Below are positions 17,496 to 25,339 of a stretch of 64,000 nt of DNA, in pieces (the stretch's first letter is position 1; the number at the start of each line of letters is the position of its first letter). The notes beneath the pieces are model-generated. The model was not told where the DNA came from, did not search any database, and worked only from the letters and a program-made list of their open reading frames with translations. This DNA comes from Bacteroidia bacterium (GTDB taxonomy: Bacteria; Bacteroidota; Bacteroidia; J057; JADKCL01). A program made the translations under genes and the position numbers. The stretch covers positions 744,001 to 808,000 of the forward strand of contig JACJYV010000002.1 in NCBI GenBank assembly GCA_020635905.1, read 5' to 3'.

Positions 17496-18676
17496 ATTTA
17501 ATCCTGGAAAAAACCTCACATACATTGGAGCGGCGCTTCACCCGGATCGTTGGAAAATTCAAGGGAAAACATCCCGGACCTACCGTGATAGCCATAGGCG
17601 GATTGCATGGGAATGAACCAACAGGAATTTATGCCATGGAGCGGGCCTTTGAAAAATTGAATTCCCTGCAGGCTGATTTTCATGGAGAGTTTATTGGTTT
17701 GGCAGGAAACCTGAAAGCCCTGGAAATGGGTTGCCGCTACCTGGATCAGGATCTTAACCGCATCTGGAATCGCAATGAGATTACCAATGAATTAATCAAA
17801 CCTGACGGCATTGCAGAATCATCTGAGTTTGCTGAGATCTGGCAAATAATTCGTCAGGCGGCCAAAAAACGCAAAGGTGAAATGGTTTTCATTGATCTGC
17901 ACACCACTTCCTCTGAAAGTCCTCCCTTTTGCCTGATCGGCGACACGATGCGCAACCGCAGGTTTGTAGCTGATTTTCCCGTTCCTGTAATTCTGGGCCT
18001 GGAAGAGCAACTGGAAGGTCCCTTGCTCAGCTATCTCAACGAATTGGGATTTATTTCTTTTGGCTTTGAAGCAGGACAACATTCGGCAGAAATTTCCACC
18101 ACCAACCACGAAAACATGCTCTGGATGGTGCTTGAAAAAGCAGGTTGTCTGAAAAGGGAAAAAATTCCCTGGTTCGAAAATGCCCGTTCAGAGATTTCTG
18201 CCCAAACTCAAAAACTGCAAAAGGTTTTTGAAATCCGTTATCGTCATGGGGTGGTTGAGGGGAATAATTTTATCATGAATCCCGGCTACAGCAATTTCCA
18301 AAAGATTCGCAAGGATGAAGAACTGGCCTGGAACCGTATGGGAGCCGTCAAAGCCAAATTGAATGGGCGCATTTTCATGCCGCTTTACCAGCCCCAGGGC
18401 GACGATGGTTTTTTTGTAATCAAACGAATTGCGGGTTTCTGGCTGGGAATTTCGGCCATATTGCGCAGTCTGGGTATGTGGCGCATGCTGCCTCTTTTGC
18501 CGGGGGTGCGCAAGGATAAAATCCATCCCAATACCCTGGTTCTGAATACCCGCATTGCACGTTTTTTCGGTCGGGAAATATTCCACCTGATGGGTTACCG
18601 CAAACGGCGGGCCCTGGGTCAGATGGTTACCTACAGCCGCCGCACCTACGATATTCATCCGCCCGAACTTCCCTGA
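17492..18676 (+). CDS. Succinylglutamate desuccinylase/aspartoacylase-like (M14-type zinc) hydrolase
   Basis: The product has 394 residues and starts at a GTG that overlaps the stop of the GCS2-CBS gene. The zinc motif H-G-N-E (His39, Glu42) lies in GGLHGNEPTG, and the third ligand is His137 in IDLHTTSS. A G-F-E-A-G-Q-H-S segment probably holds the catalytic Glu. The family removes acyl or amino-acid groups linked by an amide bond. Coupled to an amide-forming ligase, it may reverse or trim that enzyme's product. The C-terminal 110 residues are basic and not recognised. Confidence 0.82.
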   Translation: MNLILEKTSHTLERRFTRIVGKFKGKHPGPTVIAIGGLHGNEPTGIYAMERAFEKLNSLQADFHGEFIGLAGNLKALEMGCRYLDQDLNRIWNRNEITNELIKPDGIAESSEFAEIWQIIRQAAKKRKGEMVFIDLHTTSSESPPFCLIGDTMRNRRFVADFPVPVILGLEEQLEGPLLSYLNELGFISFGFEAGQHSAEISTTNHENMLWMVLEKAGCLKREKIPWFENARSEISAQTQKLQKVFEIRYRHGVVEGNNFIMNPGYSNFQKIRKDEELAWNRMGAVKAKLNGRIFMPLYQPQGDDGFFVIKRIAGFWLGISAILRSLGMWRMLPLLPGVRKDKIHPNTLVLNTRIARFFGREIFHLMGYRKRRALGQMVTYSRRTYDIHPPELP

Positions 18677-18686
18677 GCCAGCCGCC

Positions 18687-19928
18687 ATGCGGAAAATCTA
18701 TTCCTTTGGAATCTCTCTTTACACCCTCGCCATCCGCGTGGCCGCCCTCTTCAATCCCAAGGCAAAAAAGTGGGTACAGGGGCGCAAAAACTGGGAAGCT
18801 CAACTCAGGGAAAAAATCTACCTGAACGACCGCTGGATCTGGTTTCACTGTTCTTCTCTGGGCGAATACGAACAAGGCCGCCCTGTGCTGGAAGCCATGC
18901 AGGCAGAATTTCCCCATTATAAATACATGGTGACTTTCTTTTCTCCCTCAGGCTACGAGGTGCGGAAAAATTCAATTCAGGCAGGCTATGTGGGCTATCT
19001 GCCAGCAGATTCGCCCGCTAATGTGAAAAAATTCCTCGATCTGGTCAGACCGCGGGCTGCATTTTTCATCAAGTACGATCTTTGGGTGAATTATCTTTTG
19101 GGGCTGCAGGAACGCAATATTCCCACTTATCTGGTTTCGGCCCTGTTGCAGCCTGAAAGTAAATTTCTGAAAAGCAGGCTGGCCCCGCTTTATGCGCAGG
19201 CTTTCAGGAGCTTCAGTCATATTTTCACCCAGGATCAGCCTACGGCTGACCTGCTCCAACCCCTCACAGGCGCAGAGCGCCTGACTGTGGCGGGCGACAC
19301 CCGCTTTGACCGGGCCGCCATGTTGCCGGGAAATTTCAGGGAAATTCCGCTGATTGCCCACTTTGTCTCAGGCAAATTCTGCGTGATATGCGGCAGCACC
19401 TGGCCCAAAGACGAGGAAATTATCCTGGCGGTCCGCCAGGAACTCAGTCACCTGCCCATTCAATGGATTATTGCCCCCCACGAAATTCATCCCGAACACA
19501 TTGAGCAACGCATTTCCCGGGATTCTGACCACTCGCTTCGCTTTTCCCAGGCCGAAAATCTGAAAGCCACTCATTCCCTGCTCTGGATCGACAATGTGGG
19601 CATGCTGAATCGTCTTTATCATTATGCCAACCTCACTTACATTGGCGGCGGATTTGACCAAAGCATCCACAACACCCAGGAACCCGCCGTTTACGGACGC
19701 CCCGTAGCCTTTGGACCCAAATTCGAACGATTTCGCGAAGCAGTTGATATGGTAAAGGCTGGTTCGGCTTTTGTAATCAGGGAAAAGGAAGATTTGAAAA
19801 ATTACATTACCCGCTTTTTTGAGGACCGGGAAGATTTACAGAAGGTCTCCACCCAAAACCGCGAATACATGGCTTCTCAGGCGGGCGCCACCCATAAAAT
19901 CATGGCCCGCCTTCCGGGCAAATGGTAA
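18687..19928 (+). CDS. waaA: 3-deoxy-D-manno-octulosonic acid (Kdo) transferase
   Basis: The product has 413 residues, the usual length. The N-terminal hydrophobic anchor (about 5-22) and C-S-S-L-G-E-Y-E-Q-G-R-P with catalytic Glu60 are diagnostic. The acceptor-side block FIKYDLWVNYL and the C-terminal donor-binding blocks GSTWPKDE, IIAPHEIH and YIGGGFDQSIHNTQEPAVYG complete the GT30 fold. It adds Kdo to lipid IVA on the inner membrane face, so the cell makes lipopolysaccharide. It starts 10 bp after the AstE-like gene and is likely cotranscribed. Confidence 0.95.
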   Translation: MRKIYSFGISLYTLAIRVAALFNPKAKKWVQGRKNWEAQLREKIYLNDRWIWFHCSSLGEYEQGRPVLEAMQAEFPHYKYMVTFFSPSGYEVRKNSIQAGYVGYLPADSPANVKKFLDLVRPRAAFFIKYDLWVNYLLGLQERNIPTYLVSALLQPESKFLKSRLAPLYAQAFRSFSHIFTQDQPTADLLQPLTGAERLTVAGDTRFDRAAMLPGNFREIPLIAHFVSGKFCVICGSTWPKDEEIILAVRQELSHLPIQWIIAPHEIHPEHIEQRISRDSDHSLRFSQAENLKATHSLLWIDNVGMLNRLYHYANLTYIGGGFDQSIHNTQEPAVYGRPVAFGPKFERFREAVDMVKAGSAFVIREKEDLKNYITRFFEDREDLQKVSTQNREYMASQAGATHKIMARLPGKW

Positions 19929-19945
19929 AAATTTTCTGAGAGATT

Positions 19946-21064
19946 TCAGTTGGATTCCTGGGAGGCCCATTTGCGCCAGAGGGCGCTTTCCATCACCAGG
20001 GCTGCCGTGGTTGCCACGGGCAAATCTTCCACCTCGCAGGGGTGCTTGCGGTCGTGGGAATGGTCGTGGTTCAGATAACCTGTGGCGCCTGCGCCGCTTG
20101 CTTCACGGTCAATGATTTTGAGTTTTTCTTCGTATTTCTCTGGCTCATCCACCACTTCCTTGTCCAGCAGGGGACGAAGGTCGGGCTGGCCTGCATCGAC
20201 CCAGGCAGTGTACCAGATCATACCCACCCGCATCACAGAAGTGCGCATGCGCCGCTCGACCATGTGATTGAGTTCGTCGTGGTAGCGGGTGCAAAATTCC
20301 TGGGAATAAACCTTCATATTCATATTGCCGCGCGACTCAAAGCTGTATTTCATGTCCGAGGGCATGGTTTCGGTCAGGCTTTTTTCAAGTCCAAATACCG
20401 TGTCGAGACATAAATGGCTTTCCAGCACGGTTTTCCAGGCCTCTTCCAAAACATCCGTTTCGTATTTCGCCTGACCCACAAAAAAATTATACTTCATGCC
20501 AAATATTTCAGGAATACGCGACTCCCACAGGCCGTGAATGCCCTTTTGTCCGGTCATCTGGCCGTTATAATTTTCTGTGGTATGAAGGGGCACGTTGGAA
20601 TCGCCAACATAATGGCCGAGGTCGGCAGAAATTTTGAGGATGCGGTACGCATCGCAGGCCCGAAAGGCATCGACCAGGCGATAATAGTCTTTCTGAATGT
20701 GCCAGGGCACGATTCCGTAGGAAACCAGGGTATCTTCAGTCAGAACATCCACCGCGGTTTTCCATTTGCGGGGCACCATCTGAAAGGGGTATTCTCCATA
20801 GTGATCGAGGTCAATGTAATGGCGGGGCGCCTCTCCGTCCACGGCATAGCGGCGTTTGTCGGGATCAACCGCGTGGTCGGTGATGTACTCAATATTTTTC
20901 TTGTAAAATTTGAGCATTTCTGGCGGCAGGGTGAAGATCGCCATGCGATTGATGCGCTGGTGTGCCCAAAATCCCCAGGCAAACGACTTCGTAGCCGTAC
21001 CCAGAATCAGAAAACCAACCAGTAATAGTATTTTATTCATCCTGTTCCGCATTTCAGCTTTCAA
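19946..21064 (-). CDS. Secreted zinc-dependent phospholipase C/S1-P1-nuclease-fold protein
   Basis: The product is up to 372 residues; ATGs at 21052 and 21040 are also possible. The signal peptide ends at K-S-F-A, leaving W-G-F-W-A-H as the mature N-terminus. This fits the fold, in which the N-terminal Trp and a nearby His bind zinc. Further ligands appear in L-G-H-Y-V-G-D-S-N-V-P-L-H and K-G-I-H-G-L-W-E. This is the helical zinc phospholipase C/P1 nuclease superfamily. Which bond it cleaves (phospholipid or nucleic acid) is open. The C-terminus is His/Asp-rich (NHDHSHDRKH). Confidence 0.75.
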   Translation of the reverse strand: MKAEMRNRMNKILLLVGFLILGTATKSFAWGFWAHQRINRMAIFTLPPEMLKFYKKNIEYITDHAVDPDKRRYAVDGEAPRHYIDLDHYGEYPFQMVPRKWKTAVDVLTEDTLVSYGIVPWHIQKDYYRLVDAFRACDAYRILKISADLGHYVGDSNVPLHTTENYNGQMTGQKGIHGLWESRIPEIFGMKYNFFVGQAKYETDVLEEAWKTVLESHLCLDTVFGLEKSLTETMPSDMKYSFESRGNMNMKVYSQEFCTRYHDELNHMVERRMRTSVMRVGMIWYTAWVDAGQPDLRPLLDKEVVDEPEKYEEKLKIIDREASGAGATGYLNHDHSHDRKHPCEVEDLPVATTAALVMESALWRKWASQESN

Positions 21065-21080
21065 TTTAACTCCATTTGAG

Positions 21081-21088
21081 CAAAAATA
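21081..21088 (-). promoter_or_regulatory. Candidate -7 promoter element for the PLC-like gene
   Basis: TATTTTTG on the minus strand matches the Bacteroidota TAnnTTTG element, 17 bp before the first ATG. No clear TTTG lies at the -33 distance, so this is tentative. Confidence 0.4.
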
Positions 21089-21228
21089 GTACCAGTAAAA
21101 GTAAATTGTGGAGCTGCGGGGATGAAGAATGTGTTAAGGAAAAGGGATTGATTCATTCTGGTATTGATAAATGCGCAATCTCCCCGCAAAAGTTCAAAAC
21201 CCTGATTGGATAAGTAAATTAATATTTC

Positions 21229-21504
21229 TTACTTACCTGAAGGGTAAAAGCGATTTGTTCCCGCTTCGGATCTAGTCCCCCCGAATTCGAGGGAATTAAA
21301 ATTGGGATTATTAATCTGTTCCCAGAGACCCAGGAATTCAATACTATCTTTATTCCTGATCCACTGCTCGATCAGTGATACACCACCGGCAAAACCATTG
21401 GCCATATCACTCAGGGAGATGAAATCGGCTTTTTCAATGGAAAGAATTTCGACTTTATTACCATTGACAAGGATTGATCGCTTTTTCTCCCGCTTCATTT
21501 TCAC
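21229..21504 (-). CDS. Truncated KilA-N domain protein
   Basis: The product has 91 residues and a GTG start overlapping the mazG stop (GTGA). ILVNGNKVEILSIEKADFISLSDMA and IEQWIRNKDSIEFLGLWEQINNPNFNS, then EAGTNRF, match the first half of KilA-N DNA-binding proteins, which are common in phages and as Bacteroidota accessory genes. Family members normally continue for well over 100 residues (a TPxxWI motif and beyond). Here the frame diverges after N-R-F and stops. It is probably a decayed remnant, although it keeps an intact operon junction. Confidence 0.65.
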   Translation of the reverse strand: MKMKREKKRSILVNGNKVEILSIEKADFISLSDMANGFAGGVSLIEQWIRNKDSIEFLGLWEQINNPNFNSLEFGGTRSEAGTNRFYPSGK

Positions 21505-21827
21505 TTAAGCTTTTCATTTTCTTTGTGACGCGTAGCGTCACGATTGGTTTTCTTTTCGAGGTTGCGCCTGAGGGCGGCCTCCAGATCCGTGCCCGTCTGG
21601 TTGGCGATGCAAATGAGCACAAACATCACATCAGCCAGTTCGTCGCCGAGGTCTTGCCCTTTGTCTGATTCCTTGAAGGATTGCTCGCCGTACATGCGGG
21701 CCATGAGTCGGGCAACCTCACCCACTTCTTCAGTAAGAATGGCCATGTTGGTGAGTTCTGAATAATAGCGTACGCCGTAATCCTTAATCCACTGATCGAC
21801 TATTTTTTGGGCTTCCTGAATGGTCAT
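21501..21827 (-). CDS. MazG-family nucleotide pyrophosphohydrolase
   Basis: The product has 108 residues, a single MazG domain. The metal-binding signatures are L-T-E-E-V-G-E-V-A-R (about 31-40) and D-E-L-A-D-V (about 62-67). Such enzymes hydrolyse nucleoside triphosphates to monophosphates, often to clear non-canonical dNTPs. The start lies 44 bp inside the end of the upstream glycosyltransferase gene, in another frame, so they are cotranscribed. Confidence 0.88.
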   Translation of the reverse strand: MTIQEAQKIVDQWIKDYGVRYYSELTNMAILTEEVGEVARLMARMYGEQSFKESDKGQDLGDELADVMFVLICIANQTGTDLEAALRRNLEKKTNRDATRHKENEKLK

Positions 21828-23160
21828 AATCTATTTTATTATCAAGTAAACGATTTATTTGGGAGGCAGCAAGCAGGAAAAATATGGGGAAATAAACCAG
21901 CATGTAACGGTTCTCCACATGATAAAATAATGCAAAGAATAGCAAACGTTCCAGACACATCAGCCACAACAGCAGGGTGATGCCTTTGGGAATCTGTTTG
22001 ATGAATGGCAATCCCAATCCCGCCAGGTGAACGATCCCTGTAAAAACGCCAAGTGCCAGCCAGGCCAGAAAAGTGAGCCAGCCGGGCAGCGAGGGGGAGG
22101 AAAAGGAGTCGGCCCGTTCCGTACGAAAGAGCAGGTAAAAAAATCGCTGAAGCGGCAAAATGAGATTTTGCCGCCAGGGGTGAGCCGCAGCCCGGTTCTG
22201 AGCCAGTTGGTCGAGTTCTGCGTCCATGTCGCAGGTGTAGGCAGACGAAGCCTGAATACGCTGCAACAAAGCCTTTTCCTCAGGATTATCAAAGGCCAGA
22301 TCAGGAATGGGCTCTGCGGTCCCGTCCATGAGGTACCAGGCCGCCACCTTGACGTGGCTTTCTTTGTAATGCCAGGTGTTGAGCCAGCGGTAAAGGCCCC
22401 TGGCGCAGGTGCCCTGGCTTTGGTAGTTATCCTCGATAATGAAATTATTGCCCAGGGGCATGAGTACATGCAGGGTATTGAGGTTGCGCAGCATCCAGGG
22501 TGCCAGCACCAGAAAGATGGCTGCGCCTGAGACCAGACTGTGAATGAGTTTTTGCCGCAGACTGATTTTTGTGAGCCAGATGGCGACCAGATAAAGCGGA
22601 AAAATCATGAGTAATTCGGGACGGAAAAAGAGACCAAGTCCGAGAGCCAGGGCCGAAACCAGGGCCCATTTTCCCGAGCCCGAGCGCAGGTAGCGGGCGA
22701 AGGCCCAACTGGACAAAAAAGCCAGACTGGCTGCAGGCAAATCGGGATAGAACTGGGAGGCGTAATAATCAATGACGGGAAAGGCAGCGTAAATGGCCAG
22801 GGAAATCAGGTGGATTTTGGGCCGCAGGCGAAAATCGTGCAGGAAAAAATGCAGAATGAGCAGAATGCCCCAGCCAAGCAGAATGTTGGGGAGAAGCATG
22901 CCGTAGCTGTGGGGGGAGAAAAATTGGAGGCCAATCCAGATGAGGAAGGGCACGCCGGGCATGCGCCCGGCTTCTGGCTCCACCCCGGGCCCAAACTGGC
23001 CCGAGTAAACACCCTCCTCATATAGGTTGGTGGCGTAACGCTGGTAGTCGGCGCCATCGCCGCGGTAGGGATCACCTCCCAGGATCAGGGGCAGGGCCAG
23101 CCGCACAAGCAGGCCAAAGGCCAGAATGCCATAAATCCATTTGGGGGGAAGTGATTTCAC
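21784..23160 (-). CDS. GT39/ArnT-type membrane glycosyltransferase
   Basis: The product has 458 residues with about ten hydrophobic segments. The first extracytoplasmic loop carries acidic residues (G-G-D-P-Y-R-G-D-G-A-D-Y) and the A-G-R-M-P-G-V-P motif typical of dolichyl/undecaprenyl-phosphate-mannose-type transferases. These move a sugar from a polyprenyl carrier to protein or lipid A on the periplasmic face. The acceptor is unknown. It begins 3 bp after dtd. Confidence 0.78.
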   Translation of the reverse strand: MKSLPPKWIYGILAFGLLVRLALPLILGGDPYRGDGADYQRYATNLYEEGVYSGQFGPGVEPEAGRMPGVPFLIWIGLQFFSPHSYGMLLPNILLGWGILLILHFFLHDFRLRPKIHLISLAIYAAFPVIDYYASQFYPDLPAASLAFLSSWAFARYLRSGSGKWALVSALALGLGLFFRPELLMIFPLYLVAIWLTKISLRQKLIHSLVSGAAIFLVLAPWMLRNLNTLHVLMPLGNNFIIEDNYQSQGTCARGLYRWLNTWHYKESHVKVAAWYLMDGTAEPIPDLAFDNPEEKALLQRIQASSAYTCDMDAELDQLAQNRAAAHPWRQNLILPLQRFFYLLFRTERADSFSSPSLPGWLTFLAWLALGVFTGIVHLAGLGLPFIKQIPKGITLLLWLMCLERLLFFALFYHVENRYMLVYFPIFFLLAASQINRLLDNKIDYDHSGSPKNSRSVD

Positions 23161-23163
23161 GGA

Positions 23164-23619
23164 TCAGAAGTCGGGTTGGGCCGAGTCGAGGATGATGGTG
23201 ACCGGGCCGTCGTTGAGCAGGGAAACCTGCATGTTGGCGCCAAACTCGCCCGTGGCCACGGGCCCGTTGAAGCGTTGACGCAAGTCGGCCAGGAATTTTT
23301 CGTAGAGTGGGATGGCTGTTTCGGGCCGCGCGGCCCGAATGTAGGATGGCCGGTTGCCTTTGCGGCTGTCGGCGTGGAGGGTAAACTGGGAAACCACCAG
23401 CAGGCCGCCCTGAATGTCTTCGACAGAGAGGTTCATTTTGCCTTCAGCATCGCTGAAGATGCGCAACTGAATGATCTTTTTGATCAGGTAGTCGATGTCG
23501 GCCTGGGTGTCTTCGTGGGTGATGCCGAGCAGCACGAGCAGCCCGGGGCCGATCTGGCCATGGATTTGCTGATCAATTTCGACTTTGGCGTGGGTTACTC
23601 TCTGGATGATTGCGCGCAT
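23164..23619 (-). CDS. dtd: D-aminoacyl-tRNA deacylase
   Basis: The product has 151 residues, the exact family length. The two signature motifs S-Q-F-T-L (about 77-81) and N-D-G-P-V-T (about 136-141) form the chirality-checking pocket. It hydrolyses D-amino acids and glycine mischarged on tRNA. It is the first gene of a four-gene minus-strand run with GT39, mazG and the KilA-N remnant. Confidence 0.95.
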   Translation of the reverse strand: MRAIIQRVTHAKVEIDQQIHGQIGPGLLVLLGITHEDTQADIDYLIKKIIQLRIFSDAEGKMNLSVEDIQGGLLVVSQFTLHADSRKGNRPSYIRAARPETAIPLYEKFLADLRQRFNGPVATGEFGANMQVSLLNDGPVTIILDSAQPDF

Positions 23620-23626
23620 TTTTCCG

Positions 23627-23737
23627 GTTTTCAGTTTTCAGTTTACAGTTTACGGTTATGGTTGTGAGTTGTGAGTTGTGAGTTGTGAGTTCTAAGTTGT
23701 GAGTTCTAAGTTGTGAGTTCTAAGTTGTGAGTTGCGA
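23627..23737. repeat. Heptameric tandem repeat array, GTTNNNA type
   Basis: There are sixteen consecutive units: fifteen of 7 bp and one of 6 bp. All begin GTT and nearly all end in A: GTTTTCA x2, GTTTACA, GTTTACG, GTTATG, GTTGTGA x4, then GTTCTAA and GTTGTGA alternating, then GTTGCGA. It lies in the 536-bp gene-free stretch 23620-24155, immediately upstream of dtd. Confidence 0.9.
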
Positions 23738-23750
23738 GATTAGTTAAAGG

Positions 23751-23806
23751 TTCTTTGTTCTTTGCTCATTGTTCTCTGTTCATTGTTCATTGCTCTTTGC
23801 TAATTG
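23751..23806. repeat. Second heptameric array, TTC/CTNNTTG type
   Basis: Eight exact 7-bp units follow: TTCTTTG x2, CTCATTG, TTCTCTG, TTCATTG x2, CTCTTTG, CTAATTG. It follows the first array after 13 bp and keeps the same 7-bp period with a different consensus. Confidence 0.85.
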
Positions 23807-23835
23807 TTCGGGTTTGGATGTTTCGAAATTAGTGA

Positions 23836-24060
23836 TTTTTGGGGAATGCCTGCATGGGGGATTGAGGCAGGGGGCCTTGGGGCGTGCTGGAAGGAGCGGG
23901 GCCTGCTGGCGGGCTGGCACGTATGGGCCGCCAGCAGAGGGTGCGTTGGCGGGGTGAAGGTGTTCGTGGGTGGATTTTGCGGGAGGAAAGAGCCGGGCGC
24001 GCCCCACAGCCCCCTGGTGACGGGTGAAGTTGCGTTTTGTTTCCCGGCCCGCCATTTTGG
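23836..24060. other. GC-rich non-coding block in a 536-bp gene-free stretch
   Basis: This part of the gap between dtd and the T9SS cargo gene is distinctly G+C-rich, with long G and C runs, unlike the AT-rich repeats on one side and the leader of the next gene on the other. Open frames exist on both strands, but their composition (Gly/Trp or Pro/Ala-rich) looks like an artefact of base content. I see no protein family or RNA here. Confidence 0.5.
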
Positions 24061-24155
24061 CAAATTTAACCAAATGCCAGTTTTTGCTCTTTTTTGAAAA
24101 GGCATTTTGTATTAATTTAATGTTCTGTAAATCCATTAATATCAAAAAATTTACC

Positions 24156-25166
24156 ATGAGAAAAATTTACTTTTTTGCCTTGGCCATGCTTTTGGGTATG
24201 GGCCTGAATGCTCAACAAAAGCAGGAAATCACCAACCTGAAGCAGGTTGATGCCGATTTCTCCACCTTGCATAGCTTTTCAAAAACTGCAGGTACCATCG
24301 ACACAATCACTGATTACCTGGATCGTGCGACAGCTTTTTATCTGCTTAGTTCGCCCAACGGGTATGTACTGGGAACCAGCGATGTGTCTCAGCAAACCGG
24401 GGAGCATTATGACCAACTGGGTGCTTCCACCACGGTGACTGAGGTATTTGTTTACTTCGCGCACCTGGAAATCATTGGCACTGGCTCTGACACCATGAGC
24501 GTTCACGTGTGGGATGCCTCTACTGATTCTTTGCCCAGCACCCTGGTTGCCTCTGGCGATTTTCTGGTTTCTGATGCGGATACTTCAGGTTTCCCGACTT
24601 TTATCACGATTGACAATCCCCAGGCTATCTCGGCCAGCAATGGTTTTGTGGTAACGGTTGAATATGGTGGCGGCAATCTGGATGACACCCTGGTAGTGAT
24701 GTCAACCAACCCCGTGTCCAGCGGTGGTGGCCCGGACGGCAATGGCGAGCGTCGTTGTGTGCAGTACTATGGTGCCGCTGGTGCCTGGTCACAGGCTGCA
24801 AATGTGTGGACGATTGGCGGTCAGAAGTTCAATGCTGACGCACTGATCATTCCTATCGTGGATTATGAGCCTTCTGTTGGGGTTGAGCCCAAACTGCAGG
24901 ACCACGGTCTGTCTCTGTTTCCCGCTTACCCCAACCCCAGCGCAAGCCAGGTGATGGTGCCTTTCAGCGTAAAAAATGCCGGAAACGTACGTCTGGAAAT
25001 CTTCAACTCCGTTGGAAAGAAAGTGGCTGAGCCCGTGAATACCTTCATGACGGCTGGCGACCACGAAATTGCGATTGATCTGAACAACCTAAGCAATGGC
25101 AAATATTTCTTCATTCTGAACACGGATAATGGCGCTCTGGGCGGCAAATTCACTGTTTTGAAGTAA
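24156..25166 (+). CDS. Secreted protein with type IX secretion (T9SS type A) sorting domain
   Basis: The ATG at 24156 gives a signal peptide (MRKIYFFALAMLLGMGLNAQ); the frame opens further upstream but without coding character. The product has 336 residues. The middle (about 70-230) is beta-rich, with VTEVFVYFAHLEI and VTVEYGGGNLDD, and is not assigned to a family. The last roughly 80 residues form the sorting tail: LFPAYPNPSASQVMVPFSV, then V-R-L-E-I-F-N-S-V-G-K-K-V, then G-K-Y-F-F-I-L, ending in K-F-T-V-L-K. The protein should be exported through T9SS and attached to or released from the surface. Confidence 0.85.
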   Translation: MRKIYFFALAMLLGMGLNAQQKQEITNLKQVDADFSTLHSFSKTAGTIDTITDYLDRATAFYLLSSPNGYVLGTSDVSQQTGEHYDQLGASTTVTEVFVYFAHLEIIGTGSDTMSVHVWDASTDSLPSTLVASGDFLVSDADTSGFPTFITIDNPQAISASNGFVVTVEYGGGNLDDTLVVMSTNPVSSGGGPDGNGERRCVQYYGAAGAWSQAANVWTIGGQKFNADALIIPIVDYEPSVGVEPKLQDHGLSLFPAYPNPSASQVMVPFSVKNAGNVRLEIFNSVGKKVAEPVNTFMTAGDHEIAIDLNNLSNGKYFFILNTDNGALGGKFTVLK

Positions 25167-25179
25167 GACGGTTGTCGTT

Positions 25180-25249
25180 AGTCCTTAGAGGTGAGAGATT
25201 AGATGTCAGATGTCAGATTTGAGATGTTAGATTTTAGAGGATAGAGAAT
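25180..25249. repeat. Heptameric tandem repeat array, AGNNNNN type
   Basis: Ten 7-bp units, each starting AG, lie just past the T9SS cargo gene: AGTCCTT, AGAGGTG, AGAGATT, AGATGTC x2, AGATTTG, AGATGTT, AGATTTT, AGAGGAT, AGAGAAT. Together with the arrays at 23627 and 23751 it brackets that gene. Confidence 0.8.
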
Positions 25250-25284
25250 TGATGTTTGGACCTGATTGAAACACCTTTTAGGCA

Positions 25285-25327
25285 TAAAAAAACCTCCCTT
25301 CGGGTTAGCTGAAGGGAGGTTTTTTTA
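25285..25327. terminator. Bidirectional Rho-independent terminator
   Basis: An 11-bp stem (AACCTCCCTTC, 25291-25301, with GAAGGGAGGTT, 25311-25321) has A-tracts before it and T-tracts after it, so it can serve the plus-strand T9SS cargo gene and the minus-strand operon ending at 25340. Confidence 0.92.
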
Positions 25328-25339
25328 TGTGCGAATTTT

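Noticed and set aside
23627..23806. Possible CRISPR array
   Set aside because: Repeats are 7 bp and contiguous with no spacers, and no cas genes are present.
23780..24157. Open frames on both strands in the GC-rich block upstream of the T9SS gene
   Set aside because: Composition-driven: Pro/Ala/His-rich or Gly/Trp-rich with no motif and no start context; the block is treated as non-coding.
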